From NCBI RefSeq assembly GCF_004766125.1, contig NZ_SJSA01000002.1, forward strand, positions 186,001 through 250,000: 64,000 nucleotides of DNA, written 5' to 3'. Below the pieces are notes generated by a model. The model saw nothing but the letters and a program-made list of their open reading frames with translations, did no database searches and had not been told where the DNA came from. The DNA is from Duncaniella freteri (GTDB lineage: Bacteria > Bacteroidota > Bacteroidia > Bacteroidales > Muribaculaceae). Shown one piece after another: positions 55,646 to 63,249 of this stretch (position 1 is the first letter of the stretch; every line of letters begins with the position of its first letter). The translations under genes and the position numbers were made by a program.

Positions 55646-56515
55646 TCACTTGTTGTATGCTGTAATTGTTCTTAGGTCCTTGCGTGGAAATGCATCTATG
55701 TACGAACCTGGTGTTGCGTTGTAAATTTCTATATTGCGAGCATCGGCGTATCTTTTGACTTCGTGATGGCTCTTAAACGCAATCTGGAATCTTAGCAGGA
55801 GTTCATGAAGATGTATATCCCGGTATAGGGTTGCGACCCTTTTGAGTTCCTCCTCGCCGTCTTTATAGAAATGAGGCTGTATGCTCACCACATAGTTGTC
55901 GTCATTTACCTCAAGGGTCTTGAGCCAGCTATGGTCAGCTCCGAGAAGTATTATTTCTTTATATCCTGCCCATATCCCTGCCATTATTGATGGGATGAGC
56001 ACGTTGCGGGGGCGGGGGAGTCCTCTTCCGGCGTCAAAGGCTATATCTTTTAGCTTGTTGAATCCGTCGATACCTACTGTATTGAAGTTCTCGATATGTA
56101 TATGAGGATTGCTAAGTCCTATGGATGTTGCGGAGTATTTTACAGGAAGGTATAATGTCATGTCCCAATCCACCTCATTGTTGAGGTTTCGGAAGAGTTT
56201 TGTGACATTAGGATCAGATGGTGGACTCTGAAAAAAATGCGGGTCCATAAGCAGATAGTATTTGGGTCGGAGGCTTATGAACTCGGGGGTGTTGGCGGCA
56301 AAATTAACAGATAGGGTGTCGTTGGAAAGCAGTATGTCCATATCGTTTGCCAGATTGTCGGCAAGTGACGGTCCGTTGCCAAGGATTATCAGTCGCTTGC
56401 CATTATGGTCAGAGTTTTTTATGGATGGTTGCTGCGACTGTATGGCAAGTTTTACAAGGCTTTTCAGTGACTGTCCTGTAAGGCTGAGAATGTCTGATAC
56501 ACGATCTGCGAGCAT
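55646..56515 (-). CDS. DUF115-like protein of unknown function
   Basis: 289 residues from the ATG at 56515; a TTG at 56575 would add 20 residues but lies upstream of the predicted transcription start. Motifs are LIILGNGPSL near residue 45, AANTPEFISLRPKYYLLMDP, an IGLSNPHIHIE stretch and LLGADHSWLK. This pattern resembles DUF115/MptE-like proteins, some of which act on nucleotide-sugar or flagellin glycosylation substrates, but the match is by motif impression only. No signal peptide; promoter at 56545-56576. Confidence 0.6.
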   Translation of the reverse strand: MLADRVSDILSLTGQSLKSLVKLAIQSQQPSIKNSDHNGKRLIILGNGPSLADNLANDMDILLSNDTLSVNFAANTPEFISLRPKYYLLMDPHFFQSPPSDPNVTKLFRNLNNEVDWDMTLYLPVKYSATSIGLSNPHIHIENFNTVGIDGFNKLKDIAFDAGRGLPRPRNVLIPSIMAGIWAGYKEIILLGADHSWLKTLEVNDDNYVVSIQPHFYKDGEEELKRVATLYRDIHLHELLLRFQIAFKSHHEVKRYADARNIEIYNATPGSYIDAFPRKDLRTITAYNK

Positions 56516-56544
56516 CGGTTGATTTATTCTTTTCAAATTTGAAA

Positions 56545-56576
56545 CAAAGTTACCAAGAATCGTTAATCTGACCAAA
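56545..56576 (-). promoter_or_regulatory. Complete promoter for the DUF115-like gene
   Basis: -7 TAACTTTG (56552-56545) with -33 TTTG (56576-56573), spacer 20 bases, 29 bases upstream of the ATG at 56515. Confidence 0.7.
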
Positions 56577-56582
56577 TAAAAG

Positions 56583-56631
56583 CCGCATCATTTTTAGGTC
56601 CAGTTACTTGAACTCAGTAAAAATGATGCGG
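56583..56631 (-). terminator. Perfect 14-bp hairpin, probable terminator of the glutaminase-like gene
   Basis: CCGCATCATTTTTA (56583-56596) pairs perfectly with TAAAAATGATGCGG (56618-56631), with a 21-base loop. Read on the minus strand it follows the glutaminase-like gene and runs into GGCTTTTATTT. Confidence 0.6.
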
Positions 56632-56674
56632 TGATATCGATCTTAAAGTGATATGTGTATCACTTTTTCATTGC

Positions 56675-57610
56675 TCATTCAGCCACCCTCACTCTGGATG
56701 AAGCGAATACATTCAGATCGAGCGAAGTCACAATCTCTTTCATGGCAAATGCCGCCTTATATGGAATAGTACCGTTGACCAGTTCAGGCGAGAATGTGGC
56801 TATTGCTCCGAATCCGGGGATTACAGCGAGTAGGCCTCCGCCGAAGCTCGATATGGCTGGCACTCCGGTGATCATAAGCCATGGTCTTCTTATGCTTTTT
56901 GGTCCTTTTGCGGCTATCATGGCCACAATTGACTCAGAAATTTTGCTGTCAAACACATGCTCTTGGGATGCCGGATTCATTCCGTCGGATGCAATTGTAG
57001 CACCCATCTCTGCAAGCTGTGCAGTGGTTACCAGCATTGAATTTAGTTTGTTAACTATGTCAATTGCCACAGTTGCATTGTCGTATAGTTCGTAGCCTGC
57101 TTCTGCAAGTCTGTTTTCGATGCGGTTATCGATATTGGCTTTGACATTAGCCTTATACATTGCATCGTCCAGCACCGGTGAAGAGCCCATAAGTGATATC
57201 ATCAAGTCGGATAGTATTGCCATTTTACCATCACTGTCGCCGGTGGGTTCGATTAGGCTTGCGAGACGCAGGCTTTTGGCGTGTAGTCCTGTAGGCTTTT
57301 CAACGTTTGATGAGTGGCACGATATCCCACATTTCCCCATCTTGTGAACAAGGTCGTGAGGGCTCATTTGGCTGTAAAGCTGTATGTACATAGGTATGCG
57401 CATCATTGATCCTATGGCAAATGCAGCTTCGGTGTCACCGTAGCCGAAACGTGTGCCGTCCGTCAGGCATACCGACACGCTCATCTTCCCGGGATTCATT
57501 GCCGATACACGTGGGTCGGGGGCTGCCCCTGCTACTTTGAAATCCTTATACTTATTATAGGCGGTTTCGACAACAGCCTTTATCTCTGAGGGTTTGATTG
57601 TTCTATCCAT
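56675..57610 (-). CDS. Glutaminase-like protein with altered active site
   Basis: 311 residues. The C-terminal half aligns with family A glutaminases (LAEMGATIASDGMNP, SFGGGLLAVIPG, TFSPEL), a penicillin-binding-like fold. The catalytic SxxK is SMMR (Ser68, Arg71), the NAGA-like loop expected after it is missing (a short LRLASLIEPTG stretch stands there), the Y-x-S-E element reads YKAN, and the Lys of KSGVGGG is Ile. Glutaminase activity is doubtful; a binding or regulatory role is possible. No signal peptide is seen. Single gene, with a hairpin after it. Confidence 0.75.
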   Translation of the reverse strand: MDRTIKPSEIKAVVETAYNKYKDFKVAGAAPDPRVSAMNPGKMSVSVCLTDGTRFGYGDTEAAFAIGSMMRIPMYIQLYSQMSPHDLVHKMGKCGISCHSSNVEKPTGLHAKSLRLASLIEPTGDSDGKMAILSDLMISLMGSSPVLDDAMYKANVKANIDNRIENRLAEAGYELYDNATVAIDIVNKLNSMLVTTAQLAEMGATIASDGMNPASQEHVFDSKISESIVAMIAAKGPKSIRRPWLMITGVPAISSFGGGLLAVIPGFGAIATFSPELVNGTIPYKAAFAMKEIVTSLDLNVFASSRVRVAE

Positions 57611-57776
57611 ATAAAGAAGTTATATAATCATGAAACTTGATTCTGAAATAATAACTTCACTTTATCTTGTAAGGTTGATATAGTTAAAACTTATTACTCG
57701 AAATTACAACAAATTAACCCTCTCGGGCGTTTTAGTGAAAAGTGATTAAGGATATTAATAATTCTTTTCGATCATC

Positions 57777-58244
57777 ATGAAAAAGACTTATAACATACTT
57801 CTGTTTATGGTGCTTGGCATCTTTGTGGTGTTTGGTGCATGTTCGAGTGATGCATCCGAGGAAATGCCATCGGCGGTGTCAAAGTTTACAACGCAGTATT
57901 TCCCTGGGCTTGGTGTTAAGAGTTTTCAGGAGCTTAAGGATGGTGGCTGTATGGTGCAGCTTTCAGGTGGTCCGACTATTACATTTGACGGCGATGATAT
58001 GTGGAAAGAGATTGATGGTAACGGGTCGGTGCTCCCTCAGGTATTGATGTATGACCAATTGCCTACTGATCTGTATGAGTATCTTCAGGCTACCGAACAG
58101 CAGTCCGATGTATATGAAATGAAGAGGGATAAACATTACTATAAACTCACGATGCTCGACACGGTGATAACTTACGACCGTGCAACCGGAAAGATCACTT
58201 ACCCAGGGGCTAAAGACGGAAAGATGTCCAGGAGGTCAGATTAG
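57777..58244 (+). CDS. PepSY-like lipoprotein (DUF2874 type)
   Basis: 155 residues. Lipoprotein signal MKKTYNILLFMVLGIFVVFGAC with a lipobox Cys. The rest has two PepSY-like motifs: FTTQYFPGLGVKSFQEL with VQLSGGPTITFDGDDMWKEI, and YEYLQATEQQSDV with YYKLTML. The fold is seen in Bacteroidetes as periplasmic or surface lipoproteins that may act as inhibitors or binding modules. Overlaps the convergent transporter gene by 9 bases. 57611-57776 shows no gene. Confidence 0.8.
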   Translation: MKKTYNILLFMVLGIFVVFGACSSDASEEMPSAVSKFTTQYFPGLGVKSFQELKDGGCMVQLSGGPTITFDGDDMWKEIDGNGSVLPQVLMYDQLPTDLYEYLQATEQQSDVYEMKRDKHYYKLTMLDTVITYDRATGKITYPGAKDGKMSRRSD

Positions 58245-59591
58245 CTGCCCTATAAGTATCGCGGTAATTAGCACCGGTGCTATCCATTTGACAATGAAAT
58301 GAATCAGTCCGAGTGCTCTCGAACGGAGCTTGCCATCATTGGTGAGCTCTTTTTGGAAAAACGATTTCGGGGCTATCCATCCCATGTATGCGCATATGAG
58401 TATCCCGCCTATGGGGAGCATGAAATTGGTGGTGATGGTGTCAAGGAAGTCGAATATAGTGAGTCCGGCTATAGTGTATCCGCTCCATGGACCTACCGAT
58501 AGTGAGCATATCGGGCTTAGGAGCAGAAGAGGAGCTGTAACAGTAAGTACAGCCGCTGTACGTGACATCCCGGCACGTTTCTGCATGAAGGCTACGGATA
58601 CTTCTGCAAGTGATATGGTGGAAGTGAATGCAGCAAGTGTCAGGAGCAGGAAGAACAGTGATGACCAAAGGCGTGTGCCTCCCATCTGTGCGAATATCTC
58701 GGGCAATGTGATGAATACAAGGGCTGAACCGGCAAGATTGCTGTCCTGCAAACCGAACGTCATGACTGCCGGAAAGATGATTATGCCCATAAAGAATGCA
58801 ACCATGAGATCCAGAAGTGACACTGTGACGGCTGTGCGGGTGAGTCTGGCTTCAGCAGGATAGTAGCTGGCATATGTCACAAGGATTCCCATTGCAAGGC
58901 TCAGCGAGAAGAATGCCTGGCCCAAAGCATTGACTACTGTGCCGGGTGTTATTACTGAAAAATCAGGCTTAAGGAAGAATTCAAGACCCTCGGGTGCCTT
59001 GTCGAGCGACAGAGATACGCCACAGAATATCAGTAGCAATAAAAAAAGCACAGGCATCATGACGTTCGACATCTTTTCTATGCCTGCCTGCACGCCTCGC
59101 AGCAGAACATATATGTTTGCAGCTATCATTATGACAGTCATGACTATGGGGCGATAGGTGCCGGTGATGTAGCTTCCCATACGTTCCTTGAATGCCTCTT
59201 CTCCGATGGAGGGTGAGGAGTACAGGTCGCCTGTTATTGACTGTACGAGATATTCAAACGTCCATCCGGACACTACCATATAGAAAGACAATATAAGGTA
59301 GGATGCCGTTATTGCGAGCACTCCGGCGAGCCACCACCCTTTACGCCCGGGTGTAACTCGCGCATACACTCCGGCAGCATCGGACTCGCCACCCCTTCCG
59401 AGAGCAAATTCGGCAGTCATGACAGGGATGCCTAACAGGAATATGCATATGATGTATATCAGCAAGAACGCTGCTCCGCCGTTGCTCTGTACTTCGGCCG
59501 GAAACCTCCATACGTTGCCTAAGCCTACGGCAGATCCTACTGTGGCGGCGATAAGACCTATCTTGGATGCGAATTTAGGGGTGCTTGCCAT
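58236..59591 (-). CDS. Neurotransmitter:sodium symporter family (SNF) transporter
   Basis: 451 residues, about 11-12 membrane helices of the LeuT fold. The unwound TM1 motif is ATVGSAVGLGNVWRFP with the Na+ and substrate site, then GIPVMTAEFALGR. The family imports amino acids with Na+; substrate unknown. It starts 29 bases after the Crp gene in the same orientation. Confidence 0.92.
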   Translation of the reverse strand: MASTPKFASKIGLIAATVGSAVGLGNVWRFPAEVQSNGGAAFLLIYIICIFLLGIPVMTAEFALGRGGESDAAGVYARVTPGRKGWWLAGVLAITASYLILSFYMVVSGWTFEYLVQSITGDLYSSPSIGEEAFKERMGSYITGTYRPIVMTVIMIAANIYVLLRGVQAGIEKMSNVMMPVLFLLLLIFCGVSLSLDKAPEGLEFFLKPDFSVITPGTVVNALGQAFFSLSLAMGILVTYASYYPAEARLTRTAVTVSLLDLMVAFFMGIIIFPAVMTFGLQDSNLAGSALVFITLPEIFAQMGGTRLWSSLFFLLLTLAAFTSTISLAEVSVAFMQKRAGMSRTAAVLTVTAPLLLLSPICSLSVGPWSGYTIAGLTIFDFLDTITTNFMLPIGGILICAYMGWIAPKSFFQKELTNDGKLRSRALGLIHFIVKWIAPVLITAILIGQLI

Positions 59592-59620
59592 ATATCGGAA
59601 AGGGTGTCTTCGAGAGCTGA

Positions 59621-60322
59621 TTATCCGTGTTTTGAGATCTTACGGAGCTGAGGTTCGTTTAGTATCTTTATCTTGCGTCCGTCAACAACTATCAGATGAT
59701 CGTTGACAAATTGACTCAAGGTCCTTATGGCATTGGATGTGGTCATATTGGACAGGTTCGCCAAGTCCTCTCTGCCAAGATATATTTTCAGGGTCATATT
59801 GTCGTCTTCCTCAACACCGTAATTGTCAAGAAGTACGATGAGGGCTTCAGCGAGTCGGCCACGGATGTGTTTCTGTGTGAGGTTTACAATCTTGGTGTCG
59901 GATGATCCGAGGTTGCGCGACAGCTCATGAATGAAGAACATGGCAAGCTTGTTGTTGTTGGCAATCAGGCTTTCCACAAGAGACATTGGGATGGTTGCCA
60001 GGGTGGACGGCTCAAGGGTTGCTGCGCTTGACACATAATGTTCTCCTGCAAAATATGCGCGGTAGCCGAAGTATTCAATAGGCTTTATGAGCCTGATTAT
60101 CTGGCATCTTCCGCCTATTCCGTCTTTGTATTTCTTTACTTTACCTTCAATAAGGCACCATAAGAACTCAGGTTCCTCCTTTTCGGCATATATCACCTGG
60201 TTCTTTCTATAGTGATGAATTGTGAAATTTTCGGCGAGCAAATGCTTTTCATCAGTGCTCAATAAACGCCAAATTTCGGCAAAATCATCAGTTAATAGTT
60301 GCTCTATCGTGCTTTTAATCAT
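59621..60322 (-). CDS. Crp/Fnr-family transcriptional regulator
   Basis: 233 residues from the ATG at 60322; an upstream in-frame start at 60358 lies in the promoter. N-terminal cNMP-binding-like beta roll (about 20-135) with no cAMP-contact RxS pattern that I can confirm and no Fnr Cys cluster. C-terminal winged helix (about 150-225) with recognition region LGREDLANLSNMTTSNAIRTL split here as NMTTSNAIRTL. It may control the transporter that follows 29 bases later. Promoter at 60356-60363. Confidence 0.88.
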   Translation of the reverse strand: MIKSTIEQLLTDDFAEIWRLLSTDEKHLLAENFTIHHYRKNQVIYAEKEEPEFLWCLIEGKVKKYKDGIGGRCQIIRLIKPIEYFGYRAYFAGEHYVSSAATLEPSTLATIPMSLVESLIANNNKLAMFFIHELSRNLGSSDTKIVNLTQKHIRGRLAEALIVLLDNYGVEEDDNMTLKIYLGREDLANLSNMTTSNAIRTLSQFVNDHLIVVDGRKIKILNEPQLRKISKHG

Positions 60323-60355
60323 GAGGCGTGCTGTGAAACTATGTTTTATAACACG

Positions 60356-60363
60356 CAAAATTA
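60356..60363 (-). promoter_or_regulatory. -7 promoter core TAATTTTG for the Crp-NSS unit
   Basis: Exact TAnnTTTG on the minus strand, 33 bases upstream of the ATG at 60322. 60364-60518 contains no gene I can support. Confidence 0.55.
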
Positions 60364-60518
60364 CTTAAATTTAATCAAAGAAAATCCGTAGCCTGAGTTA
60401 AATAATATTAAACCAAGAGTTGTTGTATTACAATTTATAATTTAGATACTCTCATTAGATTTAAATGTGAAAAGTGGATGCTTTTTATGTGTTTCAAATG
60501 ATAAAGTTGACACTTGGA

Positions 60519-60550
60519 TTTGGAGAATTCTTGAATAATGAGTAACTTTG
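60519..60550 (+). promoter_or_regulatory. Complete promoter for tRNA-Arg
   Basis: -33 TTTG (60519-60522) and -7 TAACTTTG (60543-60550) with a 20-base spacer, 23 bases before the tRNA. Confidence 0.7.
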
Positions 60551-60573
60551 CAAAGCTTTATCAGAGCATGGAT

Positions 60574-60645
60574 GCCTTGGTAGTTCAATGGATAGAATGG
60601 GAAATTCCTAATTTTCAGATAGGGGTTCGATTCCCCTCCGAGGTA
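60574..60645 (+). tRNA. tRNA-Arg (anticodon CCU)
   Basis: Full cloverleaf: acceptor GCCTTGG/CCGAGGT with G-U pairs at 1-72 and 5-68, D-arm GTTC...GAAT, anticodon stem GGAAA/TTTTC with loop TTCCTAA (anticodon CCU), T-arm AGGGG/CCCCT with loop TTCGATT, discriminator A. 3' CCA is not encoded. It reads AGG codons. A terminator follows at 60677-60711. Confidence 0.92.
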
Positions 60646-60676
60646 CTATTTGTTCGTTCATTTTTTGTTTGTTAGG

Positions 60677-60711
60677 CCGTCGGTCACATTGCTTGTGGCA
60701 GACGGTTTTTT
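60677..60711 (+). terminator. Intrinsic terminator of tRNA-Arg
   Basis: 11-bp stem with one mismatch and one G-U pair (60677-60687 with 60695-60705), loop ATTGCTT, then TTTTTT at 60706-60711. Confidence 0.8.
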
Positions 60712-60807
60712 CGTTTAACGATAGTTGCTATCGACAAATACATATGTCAGGTGTGGCTGGCTCAACTTAAAGTTTGTTCCTTTGCATAAAAGAATTTATA
60801 AACTTTT

Positions 60808-61011
60808 ATGATTATGGATATTCCTATGCTTACATGGAGCTGTGTGGTAGGCTTGTTTATTTTGATTGTTTTTGTGCGTTTGGCTCATGGATTTCGCGTT
60901 AATGCGAAGGGCGGTCATAAGCTCTTTGAGCTTGGTAGTGAGAGGGAAGTGTTTTTTATTCCGGGAGATCCTGTTAAACCTGAGGAATATGATGACGACT
61001 GTGAAGAGTGA
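60808..61011 (+). CDS. Small single-pass membrane protein preceding ThrE
   Basis: 67 residues. One membrane helix (about 8-26: LTWSCVVGLFILIVFVRL) with a short, acidic soluble tail ending EEYDDDCEE. No family recognised. It overlaps the ThrE-N gene by 23 bases in a different frame, and the start codon of that gene is inside it, so translational coupling is likely. It may be an accessory subunit or simply a small leader gene. Confidence 0.6.
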   Translation: MIMDIPMLTWSCVVGLFILIVFVRLAHGFRVNAKGGHKLFELGSEREVFFIPGDPVKPEEYDDDCEE

Positions 61012-61780
61012 GGTGTGTCCTTCGGCAAGGGAGGTATGTATGTTCATATCGCAGTATAGTGCGTGGCTTTATGGATGTGGTGCCACTTGTATCAGGCTTG
61101 AAAAGAATGTGCAACGCATAGCGGCAGCCTATGGGACACGTGTGGAATTGTCGATCATGCCAAGGCATATACATGTGTCGGTATGGGACAATAGGAATGA
61201 AGATGCGGTGACTGCTGTGGTGTCGGTGAGGTGTGTGCCTGTGAGTTTTGACATGAACACAAGGTTGAGCGAGTTGAGCTGGGCTATTGCTGACGGCAGG
61301 ATAGGCTTTGAGGATGCGCATGCGGAGATGGCTGATATAGTTGAAGGTGACAGTCAGAACGAATGGTTGGTTCTTTTGCTCGCTTCTGTTGCCAATGCGT
61401 CGTTTTGTCGATTGTTTGGCGGGGATGCTGTGGCTATGGTGGTTGTGTTCATTGCCACTCTTGCAGGATATTATCTTAAGCAGATTTTACTTGACAAGGG
61501 GTGGGATGTCAGAGCCGTGTTTATGGCATGTTCTTTTGTGTCTTCGGTGCTCGGAGCCACAGGGATATTGTTTTCGTTGGGCAATACTCCATTCATAGCT
61601 TTGGGTACGAGTGTGCTGTATCTTGTACCAGGCATCCCATTGCTTAATTCTTTCAGTGATATGTTGTATCGCCATTACGTATGTGCTTTCAGCCGTTTTG
61701 TGGATGCTGTGGTGCTTACGTGCTGCCTGTCAATAGGTCTTTGCGGTGGGATGATGTTTATGAATGTAGGAATGTTTTAG
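60989..61780 (+). CDS. Threonine/serine exporter family, N-terminal subunit (DUF1212)
   Basis: 263 residues from MMTTVKSEVCPSAREV; an adjacent ATG at 60992 is an equal start. An N-terminal soluble domain (about 1-130; HIHVSVWD, LSELSWAIADGRIGFEDA) is followed by about five membrane helices (FLASV.. through LYLVPGIPLLNSFSDML). In ThrE proteins the two halves are one chain; here the C-terminal half is a separate gene 13 bases downstream. Likely exports threonine/serine. Confidence 0.88.
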   Translation: MMTTVKSEVCPSAREVCMFISQYSAWLYGCGATCIRLEKNVQRIAAAYGTRVELSIMPRHIHVSVWDNRNEDAVTAVVSVRCVPVSFDMNTRLSELSWAIADGRIGFEDAHAEMADIVEGDSQNEWLVLLLASVANASFCRLFGGDAVAMVVVFIATLAGYYLKQILLDKGWDVRAVFMACSFVSSVLGATGILFSLGNTPFIALGTSVLYLVPGIPLLNSFSDMLYRHYVCAFSRFVDAVVLTCCLSIGLCGGMMFMNVGMF

Positions 61781-61793
61781 AAAAAAGTGAGCT

Positions 61794-62270
61794 ATGGTTG
61801 AAAAAATATTTCAGGATGCATTGTTTGCTGCGATAGCAGCTATCGGTTTTGCGGCTATAAGCCGACCTCCGCGTAGGGCTTATGTCTATTGCGCATTGAT
61901 CGCGGCGGTAGGCCATTCGTTGCGTTTTGTACTCATGGATTGTCTTTACATCAATATAATATTGTCGACAGCGGTGGCGTCATTCGCCGTAGGGGTTCTA
62001 TCGGTGTATCTTTCGCCTGTGGCTCGTACACCTGCTGAGGCATGTTTTTTCCCGGCATTGCTGCCGATGATACCCGGTATGTATGCCTACCGGTCGTTTG
62101 GCGGGCTTGCAATGTGTCTGCTCAGTAGTGAGCAAGGGGCATTTGAGCATTATTTCTATCTTTTTGCCCGAAACGGTATGATGTGTGGATGTATAATATT
62201 GTGTATGGTGGTGGGTGCCACGCTCCCGATCTTTATATTCAAAAAAGTGTCTTTCCAGGCTACAAGATAG
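61794..62270 (+). CDS. Threonine/serine exporter family, C-terminal subunit (DUF3815)
   Basis: 158 residues, about four to five membrane helices. Conserved PxxxPGxxxY element LLPMIPGMYAYRSF, and ARTPAEACFFPAL. It completes the ThrE fold with the preceding subunit. The split form is common in Bacteroidetes. The LysR gene follows 63 bases later with its own promoter. Confidence 0.88.
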   Translation: MVEKIFQDALFAAIAAIGFAAISRPPRRAYVYCALIAAVGHSLRFVLMDCLYINIILSTAVASFAVGVLSVYLSPVARTPAEACFFPALLPMIPGMYAYRSFGGLAMCLLSSEQGAFEHYFYLFARNGMMCGCIILCMVVGATLPIFIFKKVSFQATR

Positions 62271-62282
62271 ATTTATAATACG

Positions 62283-62290
62283 TAATTTTG
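62283..62290 (+). promoter_or_regulatory. -7 promoter core TAATTTTG for the lysR gene
   Basis: Exact TAnnTTTG, 43 bases upstream of the ATG at 62334. In the leader, AGCG-TATAT-CGCT (62303-62315) is a short inverted repeat that could be an autoregulatory site; low confidence. Confidence 0.5.
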
Positions 62291-62333
62291 CATTTAAATT
62301 TTAGCGTATATCGCTTAGGTAAAATATTGACAG

Positions 62334-63233
62334 ATGGAACTGCGCCAATTGAAATATTTTGTAAAGGTTGCCGAGACTTTGAATTTTTCCGAAGCATCCA
62401 AGATGCTTAACGTCACTCAGAGCACCCTCTCTCAGCAGATTAAACAGTTGGAGAATGAGTTTGGCACCCAACTGCTTATGCGCAGCAGCCATAGTGTTAT
62501 GCTCACAGAGGCCGGGGCTGAGATGCTTCCTTATGCGCAAAAGACACTGCATGATGCAGAGATATGTATCGACAGGGTGAATGATCTTAACAAGATATCT
62601 ATAGGCACCATTAATATCGGTGTGACCTATTCATTCAGCCCTATACTTACTGAGACATTGCTCACTTTTATGAAAATGTACCCTAAGGTGAGGCTTACCA
62701 TTTTCTATAAGCCTATGGCTGAGCTGATGGAGCTGCTTCGTAAGCGAGAAGTGGATTTTGTGCTTGCTTTCAGGCCAACATTGCCTGTCGATGGGGTGGA
62801 GTCCCATATTTTATTTCAGAATTGCCTGTCGGCAGTGGTGGCTGAGTACCATCCTCTTGCTACATGTAGGGCTGTGACATTATCGCAACTCGAACGCTAC
62901 GATCTGGCGTTGCCATCCAAAGGGCTACAGGCTCGCAATGCATTTGACCACATAGTCACCCCATATAATAAGTTCCGCATACGTATAGAGCTAAATGAGG
63001 TGAATATTCTTCTGAAACTTATACGTTGTAGCCAGCTCGTGTCGGTGCTCGCTGAGGCTACGATACATAATGAGAAAGGGGTGAAAGCTATTCCGCTTGA
63101 TATTCCTGACAATGAGATGGCAGGATGTGTGCATACTCTTAAGGGCTCTTACCGCAAACGGTCTATGCAGGAATTTGTGAGGCTCCTAAGCGAGTCTATG
63201 GCTGTGAAAGAGCGTCAGAATGCCTGGATATAG
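62334..63233 (+). CDS. LysR-family transcriptional regulator
   Basis: 299 residues. N-terminal winged helix-turn-helix MELRQLKYFVKVAETLNFSEASKMLNVTQSTLSQQIKQLE spans residues 1-40 (key SEASKMLNVTQSTLSQQ), then the dimerisation helix and a periplasmic-binding-like effector domain (about 90-290). No CysB or OxyR redox cysteine pair is evident. The target and effector are unknown; the ThrE genes upstream in the same direction are possible targets. Confidence 0.92.
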   Translation: MELRQLKYFVKVAETLNFSEASKMLNVTQSTLSQQIKQLENEFGTQLLMRSSHSVMLTEAGAEMLPYAQKTLHDAEICIDRVNDLNKISIGTINIGVTYSFSPILTETLLTFMKMYPKVRLTIFYKPMAELMELLRKREVDFVLAFRPTLPVDGVESHILFQNCLSAVVAEYHPLATCRAVTLSQLERYDLALPSKGLQARNAFDHIVTPYNKFRIRIELNEVNILLKLIRCSQLVSVLAEATIHNEKGVKAIPLDIPDNEMAGCVHTLKGSYRKRSMQEFVRLLSESMAVKERQNAWI

Positions 63234-63249
63234 GAAATGCCATAGTGTC

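Noticed and set aside
60574..60645. tRNA-Arg as an integration site of a mobile element
   Set aside because: No integrase, direct repeat of the tRNA 3' end or atypical cargo is seen nearby.
60866..60988. Upstream extension of the ThrE N-terminal gene to 60866
   Set aside because: This stretch encodes the small membrane protein in another frame, and the added residues do not look like ThrE.
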